DNA from: Cryptomeria japonica
Lineage: Eukaryota > Streptophyta > Pinopsida > Cupressales > Cupressaceae
Length of the DNA: 64,000 nt
Direction of reading: 5' to 3'
Assembly (NCBI RefSeq): GCF_030272615.1
Contig: NC_081406.1
Location: forward strand, 167,259,521-167,323,520
The notes beneath the pieces were generated by a model. The model saw only the letters and a list, made by a program, of their open reading frames with translations. It made no database searches and was not told the DNA's origin. The position numbers and the translations under genes were made by a program. Below, one piece after another: positions 12,656-23,954 of the stretch (positions are counted from its first letter, which is position 1; each line of letters begins with the position of its first letter).

Positions 12656-13436
12656 GTAAGGAGACTATCGAATCATGCTAGACTAACAAATAATTTTTAG
12701 GATAATATATAGCTGTTTCTAAGACATACATTGGAAATTGAATTCCAACCAAGGTAATGATTGAAAAAAATATCAAAATAATTTTGGTCAAGGATCAATC
12801 CAATAGTAACCCACATTCATGTATTTGGATGCATAGCATATCTACACATATCTCTAATGAGAAAAGGAAGAAAATGGAGATGAAAATTCAAAAGCGCATA
12901 TTTTTGGGATATGCATTGAGAATTAAAAACTATAATATTTATGACATTGCTAAACTCTTAATGATGATGATTAGAGATTCCATATTTCATGAAATCACGT
13001 GGATACAAAATAAAGTGGTAGACAATAAACTTCCTATAACTTTAAATGTCAATAAGTACATAATTTGAAAACACTCACTTAAAGTAAGGTAATATAATCA
13101 TTTCATATTTTCTATAATATGATTTTTAGTTTAACCTAATAGCTTATTTGAAGCATTGGAGGTTCCTAAATCAACTAAATGAAAAGTTGCATTTAATTCT
13201 TTAAATAAAAGCCATTGTCGAGCAACAAGATTTTTAGATTAATCACACTTCATCTAAGGAGAAAACTACTGGGTACAAATGGTTATTCAAGTAAAAACTC
13301 AAAGAAAATGGACACATTAAACACAACAAGGCTCGATTTGTAGAAAATAAATATTCAAGAATGCATTACCCTCATCATGATACATTTTCATCCATGAATA
13401 AACATACATTTATTTACTTTTTTATTGTTAGTAGAA

Positions 13437-14079
13437 TTGAGGGTATGTGCAGGATCATGAGGGGCCAAAAAGTGGCGATATTCTGATTAAAGTTTTGACT
13501 GATAGGCTGATTGAAAAATATCTATAACTTTCAAATGATATCACATTTTTTGAATTTGAAACATGTGTCACATTATATTCTTCGTATACTATAGGATTAT
13601 TAAAAAAAAAAAGTCTTCATAAAGTTTTGACCAAGTTACGGTGGTTAGACGTATGAGTTTTTTGTATTTTAAAAAAGTTGTAGTAAAAAATTCATAATTA
13701 ATTTTATTTTAAAAAAACACAAAAAAATATGTGTCACATCCGGACATGAGTCTTCTACTTATATCTAAAATCTTATAAAAAAATATTATAATTTTATTGC
13801 AATTAGGGTGGTCAAATAGACACCTGCTTATCCTTTTCCTGAAATTTTAGTACTACTGCATTGAAATTTCAAATTTTCATCAAATAGATTTTTTTTTTAA
13901 CAAAACAACTAGTAGCTTAGAAACTACATTCAATTTTCTACTGATTCTATTCTCACATATTTTCAAAATAGTATTGGTAACTTATTCAAATTTTTACGTC
14001 AAGTTGCGTATCTGTTTTCTAATTTTCATTGCCACTTAAGGGCCTGTTTGGCCCACCATGATCTTGCACATTCCCTCAA
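13437..14079. mobile_element. Small TIR element inside the copia remnant
   Basis: The ends are inverted repeats of about 30 bp. The left end reads TTGAGGGTATGTGCAGGATC (13437 on), then ATG and GGGCCA. The right end, on the minus strand, reads TTGAGGGAATGTGCAAGATC (14079 back), then ATGGTGGGCCA. The 640-bp interior has no ORF. Reading the copia RT across the element makes sense only when the element is removed. A near-copy of its terminal sequence (GTATGTGCAGGATCATGG) also marks the start of the palindromic array at 17310. No clear target duplication. Confidence 0.7.
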
Positions 14080-14488
14080 TGGATAAATGGAAGAAGATAT
14101 CTATATAGACCAACCATAAGGATGTATAGTTTTAAGGAATGAAGGGTTACAGTGCGAGCTTTGAAAGACCCTATACAGATTGAGGCAATCACTAAGAGCT
14201 ACATGTACCAATAAATTGACTTGTATCTCTAAATTGTTGGTTTTGTTAAAAGTAAGTCAATTCAAATGTTTATATATTTACAATATATTATATGAAGATT
14301 ATAATTTTATTATATGTGGATGATGCAATCATTGTATATAATTGTATCATATTGTTAAATGATACAAAAGAAATGCTAGCCTTTGAGTTTGAAATGATAA
14401 ATCATGGAGAGATACACTATTAATCTAAAAATTAAACCACAAACCTATTATTTAATAGAAAAATAAAATAAGAATTTAGTGAAGATCA

Positions 14489-14506
14489 ACATACATATTT
14501 AGATTT
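14489..14506 (+). repeat. Left target-site duplication of LINE 2
   Basis: ACATACATATTTAGATTT here matches ACATACATATTCAGATTT at 30278-30295, 17 of 18 bases. A duplication of this length is typical of LINE integration. It brackets everything from 14507 to 30277. Confidence 0.8.
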
Positions 14507-15007
14507 GCTTGAATTGTGTGCTCCACCTATTCTATTTCAGGGCTCTTCCTTACCACCCCACTCCTACTTCTGCTCCTTGGATCTGTGGTGGAGGCTTTTT
14601 ATATGTCGGTTGTGCCTTACTTGCTTATCTTCACTCCAAGACGACTATCCTATCTCTGGGGAGGCTCCCAGATTTGGGGGTTTTGTTGTCTATGGCTTCT
14701 AGATATGATGGTGGTCCTCCGAAAGGGTGGAAACATGCTTTTGCTTGTAGATTCTTCTGGTTTTCCCACTCTATACAACCTAGGTTCTATCCAACTTTTC
14801 TTATAGAGGTGGTCCCTCCTTCTTCAAAGGTGGATAAGGATGGTGTTGGAGATAACTTCTTTCCTATTTAGGTGGAAGTGTGTGCTGCTATGGAGTTTGG
14901 GTGGTGCTGGTGGGTGACTGGTGATGTCTGTCTTTTGGACTATTTGGGTCCTAGAGGTGATATTTATCCTCTCTTCAGGCAATGGGAGCCTGTCCAATCC
15001 CATTTTT
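14507..15007 (+). pseudogene. LINE 2 left part, Trp/Gly-rich coding remnant
   Basis: One frame stays open from 14509 to 14871, stops at TAG, then continues in the same frame to about 15010. It is rich in W, G, P and F, with no recognised domain. The position, 5' of a LINE 3' UTR, suggests the C-terminal end of a LINE ORF or an ORF3-like region. I see no detailed similarity to the ORF at 2101-4033. Confidence 0.45.
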
Positions 15008-15470
15008 GGGTAAGTACACCAAGTTGTGGTACCAAAAAGCTGCCACTTTTTATCTTTTCATAAAAATGCGTCATTGGCATGAAAAGGTTGTCCAAACCTA
15101 AGGGTTGGATGCCCAAGGCAAATCCAACCCAAAGGGTTGGTATTCTCCCAAGCAAACCATTTAGCAAGCACCAAATATGGCTCTAGCCAAATGGAAAATT
15201 TTAAATTTTCACATTTGGTGCGAGCCAAATGTTCTGCATTGTCCAATGTGAAGGTTTTGTGAGTGTGTAGATTTTCCAATCTGGGCACAAGTTATATCCA
15301 CCCCCAAAGGAGAATATATACATGAAATATAACATTTAAGTGTAGCTCTATAGGACTTATAATGTAGATTCTAGTTATCATATAAAACTTAAGACAATCA
15401 AATTTCAATAATCAGCATGTCAAATTTCAATAATCAACATACTCCTATTAGCATTATTTAGCTATGTATC
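15008..15470 (+). repeat. Left end region of the foldback element
   Basis: This region matches the reverse complement of 28640-29702 over most of its length. Shared blocks include GTGAAGGTTTTGTGAGTGTG, CAATCTGGGCACAAGTTATA and TATAGGACTTATAATGTAGA. Compared with the right end it lacks about 500 bp (right-end bases from about 29145 to 29645), with a T-run at the join. It also lacks about 54 bp of the TTTGGCG hairpin cluster. Confidence 0.8.
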
Positions 15471-17005
15471 TCACTCTCTTTATCTTCCCCAAAACCTAGA
15501 CCTATCTCTCTCCCTCTCTTATCTCTCTCACTTCTCTATCCTTGTCTCTCTCCCTCTCTCTTCTCTCTCACTCTCTTATTGTTTCTCTCCCCTCCCACTC
15601 CTTTCTCTTGGTCACTACCTATCCCTTTTATCCTCTCTCTCCCCATATCTAGGGATGTCCCTCCCTCCCTATTCACCTCACCGCCTCTCCCTCCCTATAT
15701 TATTGCCCACCTTTCTCTCCCCCTCTAGGTTTCTCACTTATCTAATTGTCCAACCTCTAGTTCTCTCCCTCCCTCTCCACCTTTCTATCCCTTCTCCTTA
15801 CCTCTATCTATTTATGAACTCTCTCCCCCCCCCTCTCTCTCTCTCTCCAAACCTATCTATCTCCTCATTCTCTAGGTCTCTCACTCCCTCCATGTCTACC
15901 TCTCTATCCATCTCCTCTTACTCATCTCTTTGTTATTCTATATCTTATATTCTCCCTCCCTCCCCACTCCAGATCTCTACCTTCCTTTCTTTCTCTCTCC
16001 CTCTCTATCTCTCTCTCCCACTCTCTTGTCTTCTCTCTTCCTCTCTTATTCTCTATCTTCATTGTCTGGGTCATTACCTCTCCATCCCACCCTCTCTCCC
16101 TTCTCTAGGTTTCTCCCTCTCTTCCTCTCCACCTATCTACCTCTGCATATAGGTCTCGTTACCCACCTCTCTTTATCCCCCTCTATCTATCTCACTCCTC
16201 TCTAGCCATCTAGGTCTCTCATCTATCTATATGCCCCCTCTACAGTTCTCTCTGTCCCTCTCTACCTCTCTCTCCATCTTCCTTAACCCTATCCCTTTAT
16301 GAAATCCCTCCTTTTCTCTTCCTCCCCTAACTTCTTTATCTCCTCCTTCCATAGGTCTCTCACTCCCTCCATGTCTACCTCTCCATCCATCCCCTCTTAC
16401 TCCTCTCTTTGTTCTTCTATCTCTTCTCTTCTACCTCCCTCCTCTCTCTAGGTCTCTAAAGCCCTTCCTTTCTTCCCCTCTCCCTCTCTACCTCCCCATC
16501 CATACATACCCCCATATATATCTCACTCCCCCACTTTTTTATTCTCTCTTCCTCTTTTATTCTCTCTATCTCTACATTCTAGGTCATCAACTCTCTCTCA
16601 CCTCTCTAGGTTTATAACATCCTTCTTCTCCACCTATCTACTTTTGCATCATGTCTCATTACTCACCTCTCTCCCCCCCTCTATCTATCTCATTCCTCTC
16701 TCTTGTCATCCAGGTCTCTTATCTCTCTTTCCCAATATAGTTCTCTCACCTACCTATTTGTCCTCTATCTAGTTCTCTCCCTCTCTACCCCTCTATCTCC
16801 CTCCCCCTTTACCCCTATTTATTTTTGAATTCTCTCCTCCTCTTCTCTCTTTCCCCCCACCTCTCTATCTTCTCCTTCCCTAAATCTTGTAGTCCCTCCA
16901 TGTCTACCTCTCCCTCAATCCCCTAATACTCTTCTCTCTCTTTATTCTTTCATCTCTCCTCTTATCCCCCCCTCCCATTTACAGGCATCTCCATTCTTTT
17001 CTTCC

Positions 17006-17036
<31 letters not shown>

Positions 17037-17295
17037 ATCCCCATCTCTCTCTCTCTCCCTTCCCTACTAATTCTTATTCTCTCTGTATCATCTCATCATC
17101 AGCTTTCCATCACACCCCCTCTACCCCTCTCTAAGTTTCTCCCTCATTCCCTCTCCACCTCTCTACATCTCCATCCATATCTCATTACCAACCTCTCTCT
17201 ATCCCCCTCCATCTATCTCAACCCTCTCTCTTTCTCACCCTATCTAGGTCTCTCACGCCTCTCTCCCCCTCTAGGTATCTTATATCTATATATAA
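15470..17295 (+). repeat. Pyrimidine-rich (CT) left arm with ~500-bp internal repeats
   Basis: The tract is almost purely C/T on this strand, with short purine punctuation such as CTAGGTCTCTCA and CATCTAGGT. A block CTCCCTCCATGTCTACCTCT recurs near 15885, 16365 and 16900, giving a repeat period of about 480-540 bp. Open frames here are a by-product of base composition and are not annotated. The complementary purine-rich arm is at 27185-28640. Confidence 0.85.
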
Positions 17296-17307
17296 CCCAT
17301 ATGCGTA

Positions 17308-18085
17308 TGTGCAGGATCATGGTGGGCCATATGACCCCTTAGGAAACCATTACTATCAATCTTAGGACACCATATGACCTCTTAGGATAACAAATGGTGT
17401 CGTTACAATTCATATGGTGTTCTATGACTGCTTAGGATACCGTATGATCTCTTAGGACACCATATGACCCCTAACAACACCATATGGTGTCCTAAGGAGT
17501 CATTTGGTGTTTTATGACCCCTAAGGACATCATATGACCCCTTAGAACACCACACGACCCCTAATGACACCATATGACCCCTAATGACACCATATAGTGT
17601 CCTAAGGGGTCATATGGTGCTCTATGACCCCTTATGACACCATATGACCCCTAACAACACTATATAGTGTCATTTGGGGTCATATGGTGTCGTTAGGGGT
17701 CATATGGTGTCCTAATGGGTCATAAAATACCATATGACCCCTTAGGACACCATATGATCCCTAACGACACCATATGACCCCTTAGGACACCATATGACCC
17801 CTAATGACACCATGTTGTGTCTTGAGGGGTCATTTGGTGTCACAACTGGTCATGTCATGTACTAAAATGTTAAAAGGGGTCATATGGTGTCCTAGGGGGT
17901 CATAGAACACCATATGACCCCTTAGGACACCATATGGCCCCTTAGGACACCATATGGTGTCGTTAGGGGTCATATGGTGTCCTAAGGGGTCATATGGTGT
18001 TCTTAGGGGTCATATAGTGTCCTAAGGGGTCATATGGTATTCTATGACCCATTAGGATACCATATGACCCCTTAGGACACCATAT
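17308..18085. repeat. Palindromic 20-bp-unit array, left part
   Basis: The array opens with GTATGTGCAGGATCATGG and GGGCC, then consists of the unit CATATGACCCCTTAGGACAC and its reverse complement in irregular alternation. Two self-complementary centres alternate: CATATG, and CCTTAGG/CCTAAGG. Variants with TCATAGAACACC occur. The array is cut at 18085 by the copia insertion and resumes at 25319. Confidence 0.93.
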
Positions 18086-19445
18086 TGTTGGAATTTGCAT
18101 GAAGATTGCATTAATGATATATTATGTTATCATTGATGTCAATTGAACTGGTAATGATATTGTTGATATTGTTGTAATATTGTTACTATAACCGGTAGGA
18201 TTAATTTGTGAGGAGAACCGGTAACCGGTGTAAACCTTATCTATTGTTCTAACTGGTAAACCCTACCAGTTGTTTTTGATAAACCCTAACCGATTAAGTT
18301 TGGTGAATTGGTTATATTGGTTTATGATCTGATGATGAGCGGTAATGATGACGACACGCATGATTGCTGTATGAAGATAATTCCAAGAGATTTTGGTGAG
18401 TTGTTGTAATGGTTTTTGTCTAGGGAATAAGAAAATTTATTGCATCTAATGCAAAGTGCGTGATGAGTTACTAAGTTCAATGAAGCGGTGATCAAGAAGC
18501 GATCGAGGTTTTCTTGATTGATGTGTAGAGATTTCTATGTAATCCAACGGTCATACTTGAACCAAATTTGTTTGTAATCTCAATGAGAGTTAGGTTTTTG
18601 TTGTGTTACCGACTTGATTGATTTGCACTTAAGGTCGATGAAGTTTTTTAGTTTTCAAGTGAGTTGGCAAAGAGATAGACACAATTCAATTGAGTGTGTG
18701 GTTGCCTAACTGGATGATGTATCTGCAGTTTGAGTAAAGGTAGATAGGAGCATGAAATGGATTTGATCAAGAAAGTGTAGTGCTATTCAGATAGATCAAC
18801 AAACTCCTATTGTTTTCTAACAATTACAATAGAATTGAAATCCCCTAACCGGATAAGCTCTAACAAGCTTGGTGCTATTCAAATCCTCTAACAAGGTAGT
18901 CCATTAGATTGGATTTTCAAATCCTCTACAGAGGTTACTCCTTACAGGGTATTGCTTCTTACAAGGCATTTGTAGTCAATCCCTTAACCGAGTGATTCCT
19001 AATAAGATCAGTTCTTAACATGACTTTTTGTAAAGCTTTAATAGGCTAGGCTCCTAATAGGGTGAACTTTAGAAGAGTTTAGATATTATCTTGTGAGTCT
19101 CATCTCACCGTGGTTTTTACCTATTTGGGTTTCCACGTGAAAAATATTTGTGTCAAGTGGTGAATGTTTATGTGGTTATATTTTCATGGTTGATTTACTT
19201 AACTACTTAACTATTTCTAATAAGTCATGTTAATCGAAAGTATTGAGATATAAAGAAGTTATTTACTGTTAATTTGTTGTAACAAACAACTGGTTTATCT
19301 TATGAGTTTTTATCTCGACAGAGTTATTATTCTATGTTTTCTTTGAGAGATTGATTGGTGAAGTTTATAATCAGTTTTTCTATCTACTGATTCACCCCCC
19401 CCTCTCAGTAGTTGACCAGATACTTATTCTTTCATCATACCATCA
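18086..19445 (+). repeat. 5' LTR of copia element
   Basis: 1360 bp, starting TGTTGGAATTTGCATGAAG and ending CATACCATCA. It matches 23955-25318 along its whole length with scattered substitutions and a few small indels. The TTCACCCCCC block near 19390 lies shortly before the LTR end. Confidence 0.95.
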
Positions 19446-19447
19446 AT

Positions 19448-19459
19448 TGGTGTCAGAAC
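19448..19459 (+). promoter_or_regulatory. Primer-binding site
   Basis: TGGTGTCAGAAC lies two bases after the 5' LTR. It is a near match to TGGTATCAGAGC, the complement of initiator-methionine tRNA used by most plant copia elements. Confidence 0.8.
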
Positions 19460-19505
19460 ATTTCAAGTCCTCTAAGGTCTAAGCCTGACAGCTTGAGGTA
19501 AAGAT

Positions 19506-20500
19506 ATGTTGATCACGATGAAGAAGGAAGGTCCGAAGTTTAATAGAGAGAACTACAGGATATGGAGTGACAGAATGAAAATTTATATCAAGAGTCTGGG
19601 AAGTCAGTATTGGGAACATGTCAATAGTAAGTATGTTGCGCCTACTGGGATGTTGAATCCTGATCAGAAGAAAGAGCAATAAGAAAATCATCAAGCATTG
19701 GAGGCTACTATTAGTTCTTTGTCTGATGCAGAGTATGTAGATGTTCATGGTCTTGAAACTACATATGAGGTATGGAAAAAACTTGAAGAGATTTATAGCG
19801 GTGATGAACATGTTGAGATTGCTAAAGAGGAGAGTCTAAGAGGAAAGTTTGATGACATGTGGATGGTGGAAGGTGAGAATATAAAATAATATGGTCGAAG
19901 GATTAAAGAGATAGTTGGTGAAATCAATAGTGCAGGAGGTAAAGTGGAAGATTCCACAGTGATCGGTAAGGTATTGAGAACCCTACTACTGATCTCGCTA
20001 TAAGAGTTGCAGCTATTTAGGAGATGAAGTCTATTGAAAAAACTAAGGTAACTCTTCACTCCATCATTGGCAAGCTTACTTCTTTTGAATTAAATGGTTA
20101 TGATGGTAGTGTACAGAAATACGAGTCTGCATTTAGAGCTTATGTTTCTAACCCATCTATGAGGAAAAGTAGAGATGCCAATCACAGTTATGAATCCTGA
20201 TCCAACAGAGAAGCTGATGATGAAGACAGTTTAGTTGAGCTTGAAGCATTATTGGCCAAGTGGTTGCTTAGAGGTACAGGTAAATATAGAAGCAAATTAC
20301 ATTTGAAGTGTTTTGCATGCAACAAGATTGGACACATTGCTGCTAATTGTCCTAATGATGATAATGAGCACAAACAAGAGAAATTCAAGAAGTACAAGGG
20401 TAAAGGAAAAAGAGATTGTCTTATTGTTGTAGATGGTGGTATCACTGATGAGGAATCTGATGGTGATGCTAATGAAGACACTGTGTTTGTAGCCATTAAA
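19506..20500 (+). pseudogene. copia Gag
   Basis: Starts at ATG 19506. The core typical of plant copia Gag is visible: NYRIWSDRMKIYI near 19550 and YEVWKKLEEIY near 19765. A TAA at 19679-19681 and another at 19887 interrupt it. A frameshift near 19980 moves to the frame used by pol, with further stops at 20018 and 20198. A CCHC knuckle, CFACNKIGHIAANC, spans 20309-20350. Gag packages the element RNA into particles; the CCHC knuckle binds nucleic acid. Not functional here. Confidence 0.88.
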
Positions 20501-21985
20501 GAAGAGTCAGACCAGAAGGCATTAGTATCCAGGATGGATAAATCTGATGATTGGATCATTGATAGTGGTTGTTCACATCACATGACCGGTGATCGGAGCA
20601 AATTTATTTCTCTAAAGGAATTCAATGGCGGAGTTGTAAGATTTGGTAATGACTCACCCTACATGGTTAAAGGTAAGGGAACTATTTCTCTTAATGGAAA
20701 GAGTAATGCAGATGATGTCTACTAGGTTGAAGGTCTAAAGAACAATCTTTTGAGTGTGGCACAACTCAATGATAGAGGATACCCATTGGAATTTAAAATT
20801 GGTATGTGCAAGATCTATGACAATAAAGGTGAACTGATTGCAACCAGGAAGCAAACTAGAGGTAACTTATTTCATCTTCATCCTAAAGTCAACAATTGTT
20901 TGATTGCAAAGATAGATGATAGTTGGATTTGGCATAGGAGATTTTGTCATATAAACTTTGATAACATTGTTAAAGTGAGTAAGTCTAAGATAGTGATAGG
21001 TTTGCCTCAGTTAGACAAACCGATTAATGCTCTGTGCAAAGAATGTCAGTTGGGAAAGATGGCATCCTCAACTTTCAAGAGCAAATCTTTTTCAGTGGAA
21101 CAAGTGTTAGATTTGGTTCATATAGATATTTGTGGACCAATAAGAACAAAAAGTATTCAAGGTGACAGATATTTCATGATCTTCATTGATGATTGCTCAA
21201 GGATGGTGTGGGTCACATTCTTGAAGGATAAGACTGAAGTTTTTGGTAAGTTCAAGGCATTCAGGGTCTTAGCTAAGAAAGAGAGCAGTAAGAAGATAAA
21301 GTGTCTGAGGACAAATCAGGGTGGTGAATTTACTCTTGAGGAATTTACTAGGTATTGTGAAGGAAATGGTATCAAGTGACAACTTTCTGCACCAAGGACA
21401 CCATAGTAGAATGGTATCGTAGAGAGAAACAACCAGTCAGTTGTTGAAGCTTCTAGGATGATGTTGATACAAGGAGGTGTAGCGAAAACTTTCTAAAGAG
21501 AAGCTTTCAGCACAACTATCTACACTATGAACCGAATTCTAGTAAAAAGAGGTAAGAACAAGACTCCTTATGAATATTGGTATGGTAGATCACCTGATGT
21601 TAGTTATTTCAGAATATTTGGAAGCAAATGTTTTATTAAGAGAGTTGATTATATTAGCAAATTTGAGGCTAAAAGTGATGAAGGTATATTTCTTGGCTAT
21701 TCCACTAAGAGTAAGGCCTACAAGTGTTTTAACAACTGGACATAGAGAATTGTTGAGAGTGTTGATGTTCTAGTGGATGAATTTCCCGAAGTCTCAGAGG
21801 AAACCAATTCAGAGAAAAAGGATGAAGATCCTTGCATTTTGATTTTGGAACTAGAAACTGTGAAATCTGAAACCGATAAAGGAAATATTGATGGACCAGT
21901 CCAACCAAAATAGATAAATTTTGAAGAAGATGATGATAATGAAGAAGCTGAACCTAAAGATAATGATCATGTTATTCCAAGATAT
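20500..21985 (+). pseudogene. copia protease and integrase
   Basis: Same frame as the zinc knuckle. The protease active site reads WIIDSGCSHHMTG (DSG at 20561). The integrase zinc-binding part reads WHRRFCH (about 20929) with CKEC (about 21034). The catalytic triad is HIDICGP (about 21119), FIDDCSR (about 21182) and QGGEF (about 21317). The C-terminal tail is IFLGYSTKSKAYKCF (about 21688). Stops lie at 20723, 21377, 21404, 21407, 21494, 21743 and 21911. Apart from these the frame is intact, so the decay is mainly by point mutation. Confidence 0.92.
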
Positions 21986-23590
21986 GTGAGACTGAATCAC
22001 AATCCTGAACAAATTATTGGGGATAAGGATGCTGGAGTACTAACCAAAAGAAGAATCAGAGAAAATTCTTGCATGATCTCCACTATTGAACCAAGAACTG
22101 CTAAGGAAGCATTTGGTGATGATCATTGGGTTAAATCTATTGAGGAAGAATTAGATCAAATTGAGATGAACAACTCATGGACCCTGGTACCTCGACCAGT
22201 AAATAAAAATGTGATAGAAACTAAGTGGGTTTTCAGGAACAAATTGAATGAAGATGGTGTTGTGGTTTGTAATAAAGCTAGGTTGGTTTGCAAAGGTTAT
22301 GCACAAGAAGAAGGAGAAGACTATGGTGAGACTTTTGCACCAGTGGCAAGACTAGAAGGTATCATAACTTTACTTGCATTTGCTGCACACAAGAAATTCA
22401 AGGTATACCAGATGGATGTTAAGTCAACATTTTTGAATGGGATACTTGAAGAAGAAGTATACATTGAGCAGCCAGATGGTTATGCTCTAACTGATAAGGA
22501 AGACATGGTATGCATATTGCATAAAGCTTTATATGGATTAAAGAAGGAACCTAGAGCATGGTATGAAAGGCTTCATACACATCTGATGAAGATAGGATTT
22601 CTATGAACTAGTGATGATGGTAACATATATCTCAAATCTGAAGGAGATAAAATACTAGTCAACGAAGTATTTGTTGATGATATCATATTTGGAGGTAATG
22701 ATGACATGAGCAACAGTTTTGCAGATGAAATGAAAAATGAGTTTGAAATATCTTTAGTGGGGGAAATAAAATTTTTCATAGGCTTGTAAATGCAACAAAT
22801 GAAGAAAGGTATTCTCGTCACACAGTCCAAGTATGTGAAAGAGGTCTTGAAGACATTTCGCGTGAGTGACTGTAAACCAGTTGGCACACCTATGGTTACA
22901 GGCTATAAGTTGTCTAAGGAAGTTGAGTCCAAATCTATTGATGAGAAGGAATACAGGTCAATGATTATAAAATTGCACTATGTTGTTCATAGCAGACCGG
23001 ACATAGCTCATGCAGTTGGCATAGTTGCTAGATTTCAGAAGAGTCCTAAGGAAACACATCTGATAGCAACAAAGAGAATTTTTAGATACTTGAAAGGTAC
23101 TGTTGATTATGGGTTATGGTATCCATATGGAGGAAATTTTGACTTGAAGGTGTACACAGATGCAAATTGGGCAAGAAATGTTGATGACCAGAAAAGCACA
23201 ACTAGTGGAGCATTTTTTCTTGGAGGAAGGCTTGTTTCATGGAGTAGTAAGAAGCAGAGTTGTACTTCACAATCTACTGCTGAAGCTGTGTATGTTGCAT
23301 CTTACATGAATTGTACACAAGCTATATGGATGAGGCACATTTTGGAAGGTTTTAAGATAAAGATTTCAGAACCTATAAAGATTTTATGTGATAACACAAG
23401 TGCCATTAATATTTCCAAGAACCCTATTTTGCATGCACAAACCAAGCATATTGAATTGAAGTATCATTTCTTGAGGGAAAAAGTTCAGTGTAAAGATGTT
23501 ATCTTGGAGCATGTTTCTACCAAGGAGTAGCTTGCAGATATTTTTACCAAACCTCTGCCTAAGACTACTTTTGAATATCTTAGATGTTAG
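21986..23590 (+). pseudogene. copia reverse transcriptase and RNase H
   Basis: RT begins near 22120 ([17 protein letters not shown]), then [27 protein letters not shown] and [11 protein letters not shown]. The catalytic box is FVDDIIFG (22670 on). RNase H carries VYTDANWA (about 23150), STAEAVYVA (about 23275) and CDNTSAI (about 23388), and ends with LADIFTKPLP. Stops at 22604, 22787, 23528 and 23588 interrupt an otherwise single frame. The 'TFLNG' motif, where S replaces the usual A of D-V-K-x-A-F-L-N-G, is a minor oddity. Confidence 0.93.
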
Positions 23591-23941
23591 TTAGGGGTTG
23601 TCTCTCTTCATGAAGTCAGTTAAGTATGATGTAGATTACATAAGTACTGGAGCTACTTGCAGAATTTTATAGGGGGATTGGTGTAGAAGTGGATGTATTC
23701 CATAGGGGGGGCATCTAGTTGTAGATTGTTGATGATACACAGTGAAATTTGACATTACATGTTTTACATTCAATTTGGCATTGTTGTCAAAGGGGGAGAA
23801 GAATTATGTGATTTTGGGAAGAGAACCAACGACAAGCTGAAGACACAATGAGCATGGTGAATACTTGGTAATGAAAACCAAGATTCCTATTCACAATCAC
23901 GCATAAATTAATGGTGTTGATATTTGTATTGCCATCAATGC

Positions 23942-23954
23942 CAAAGGGGGAGAT
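23942..23954 (+). promoter_or_regulatory. Polypurine tract of copia element
   Basis: CAAAGGGGGAGAT ends directly at the start of the 3' LTR. It is the usual primer site for second-strand synthesis. A similar purine run (AAAGGGGGAGAAG) lies at about 23789. Confidence 0.85.

Larger units (their letters stand above)
12660..14506 (+). pseudogene. Ty1/copia pol remnant (integrase end and RT), interrupted
   Basis: Degraded pol can be followed on the plus strand. An integrase-end stretch near 12700-12760 (N-R-I-P-T-like) is followed by the copia integrase tail KRIFLGYALRIKNYNIYD (about 12893-12950). The RT start is W-L-F-K with LKENGHI (about 13270-13320). After the TIR element at 13437-14079 come an I-Y-I-D-Q-P motif (about 14098) and an RT tail with a YEDYNFII-like box (about 14290). 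The frame breaks off at 14506, where the LINE inserted. DLL-like coding resumes just past 30277 but fades quickly. It is much older than the copia copy at 18086. Confidence 0.65.

Noticed and set aside
15655-16205. Long open frames rich in Ser, Leu and Pro
   Set aside because: They are translations of a near-pure CT tract, open in more than one frame; composition artefact.
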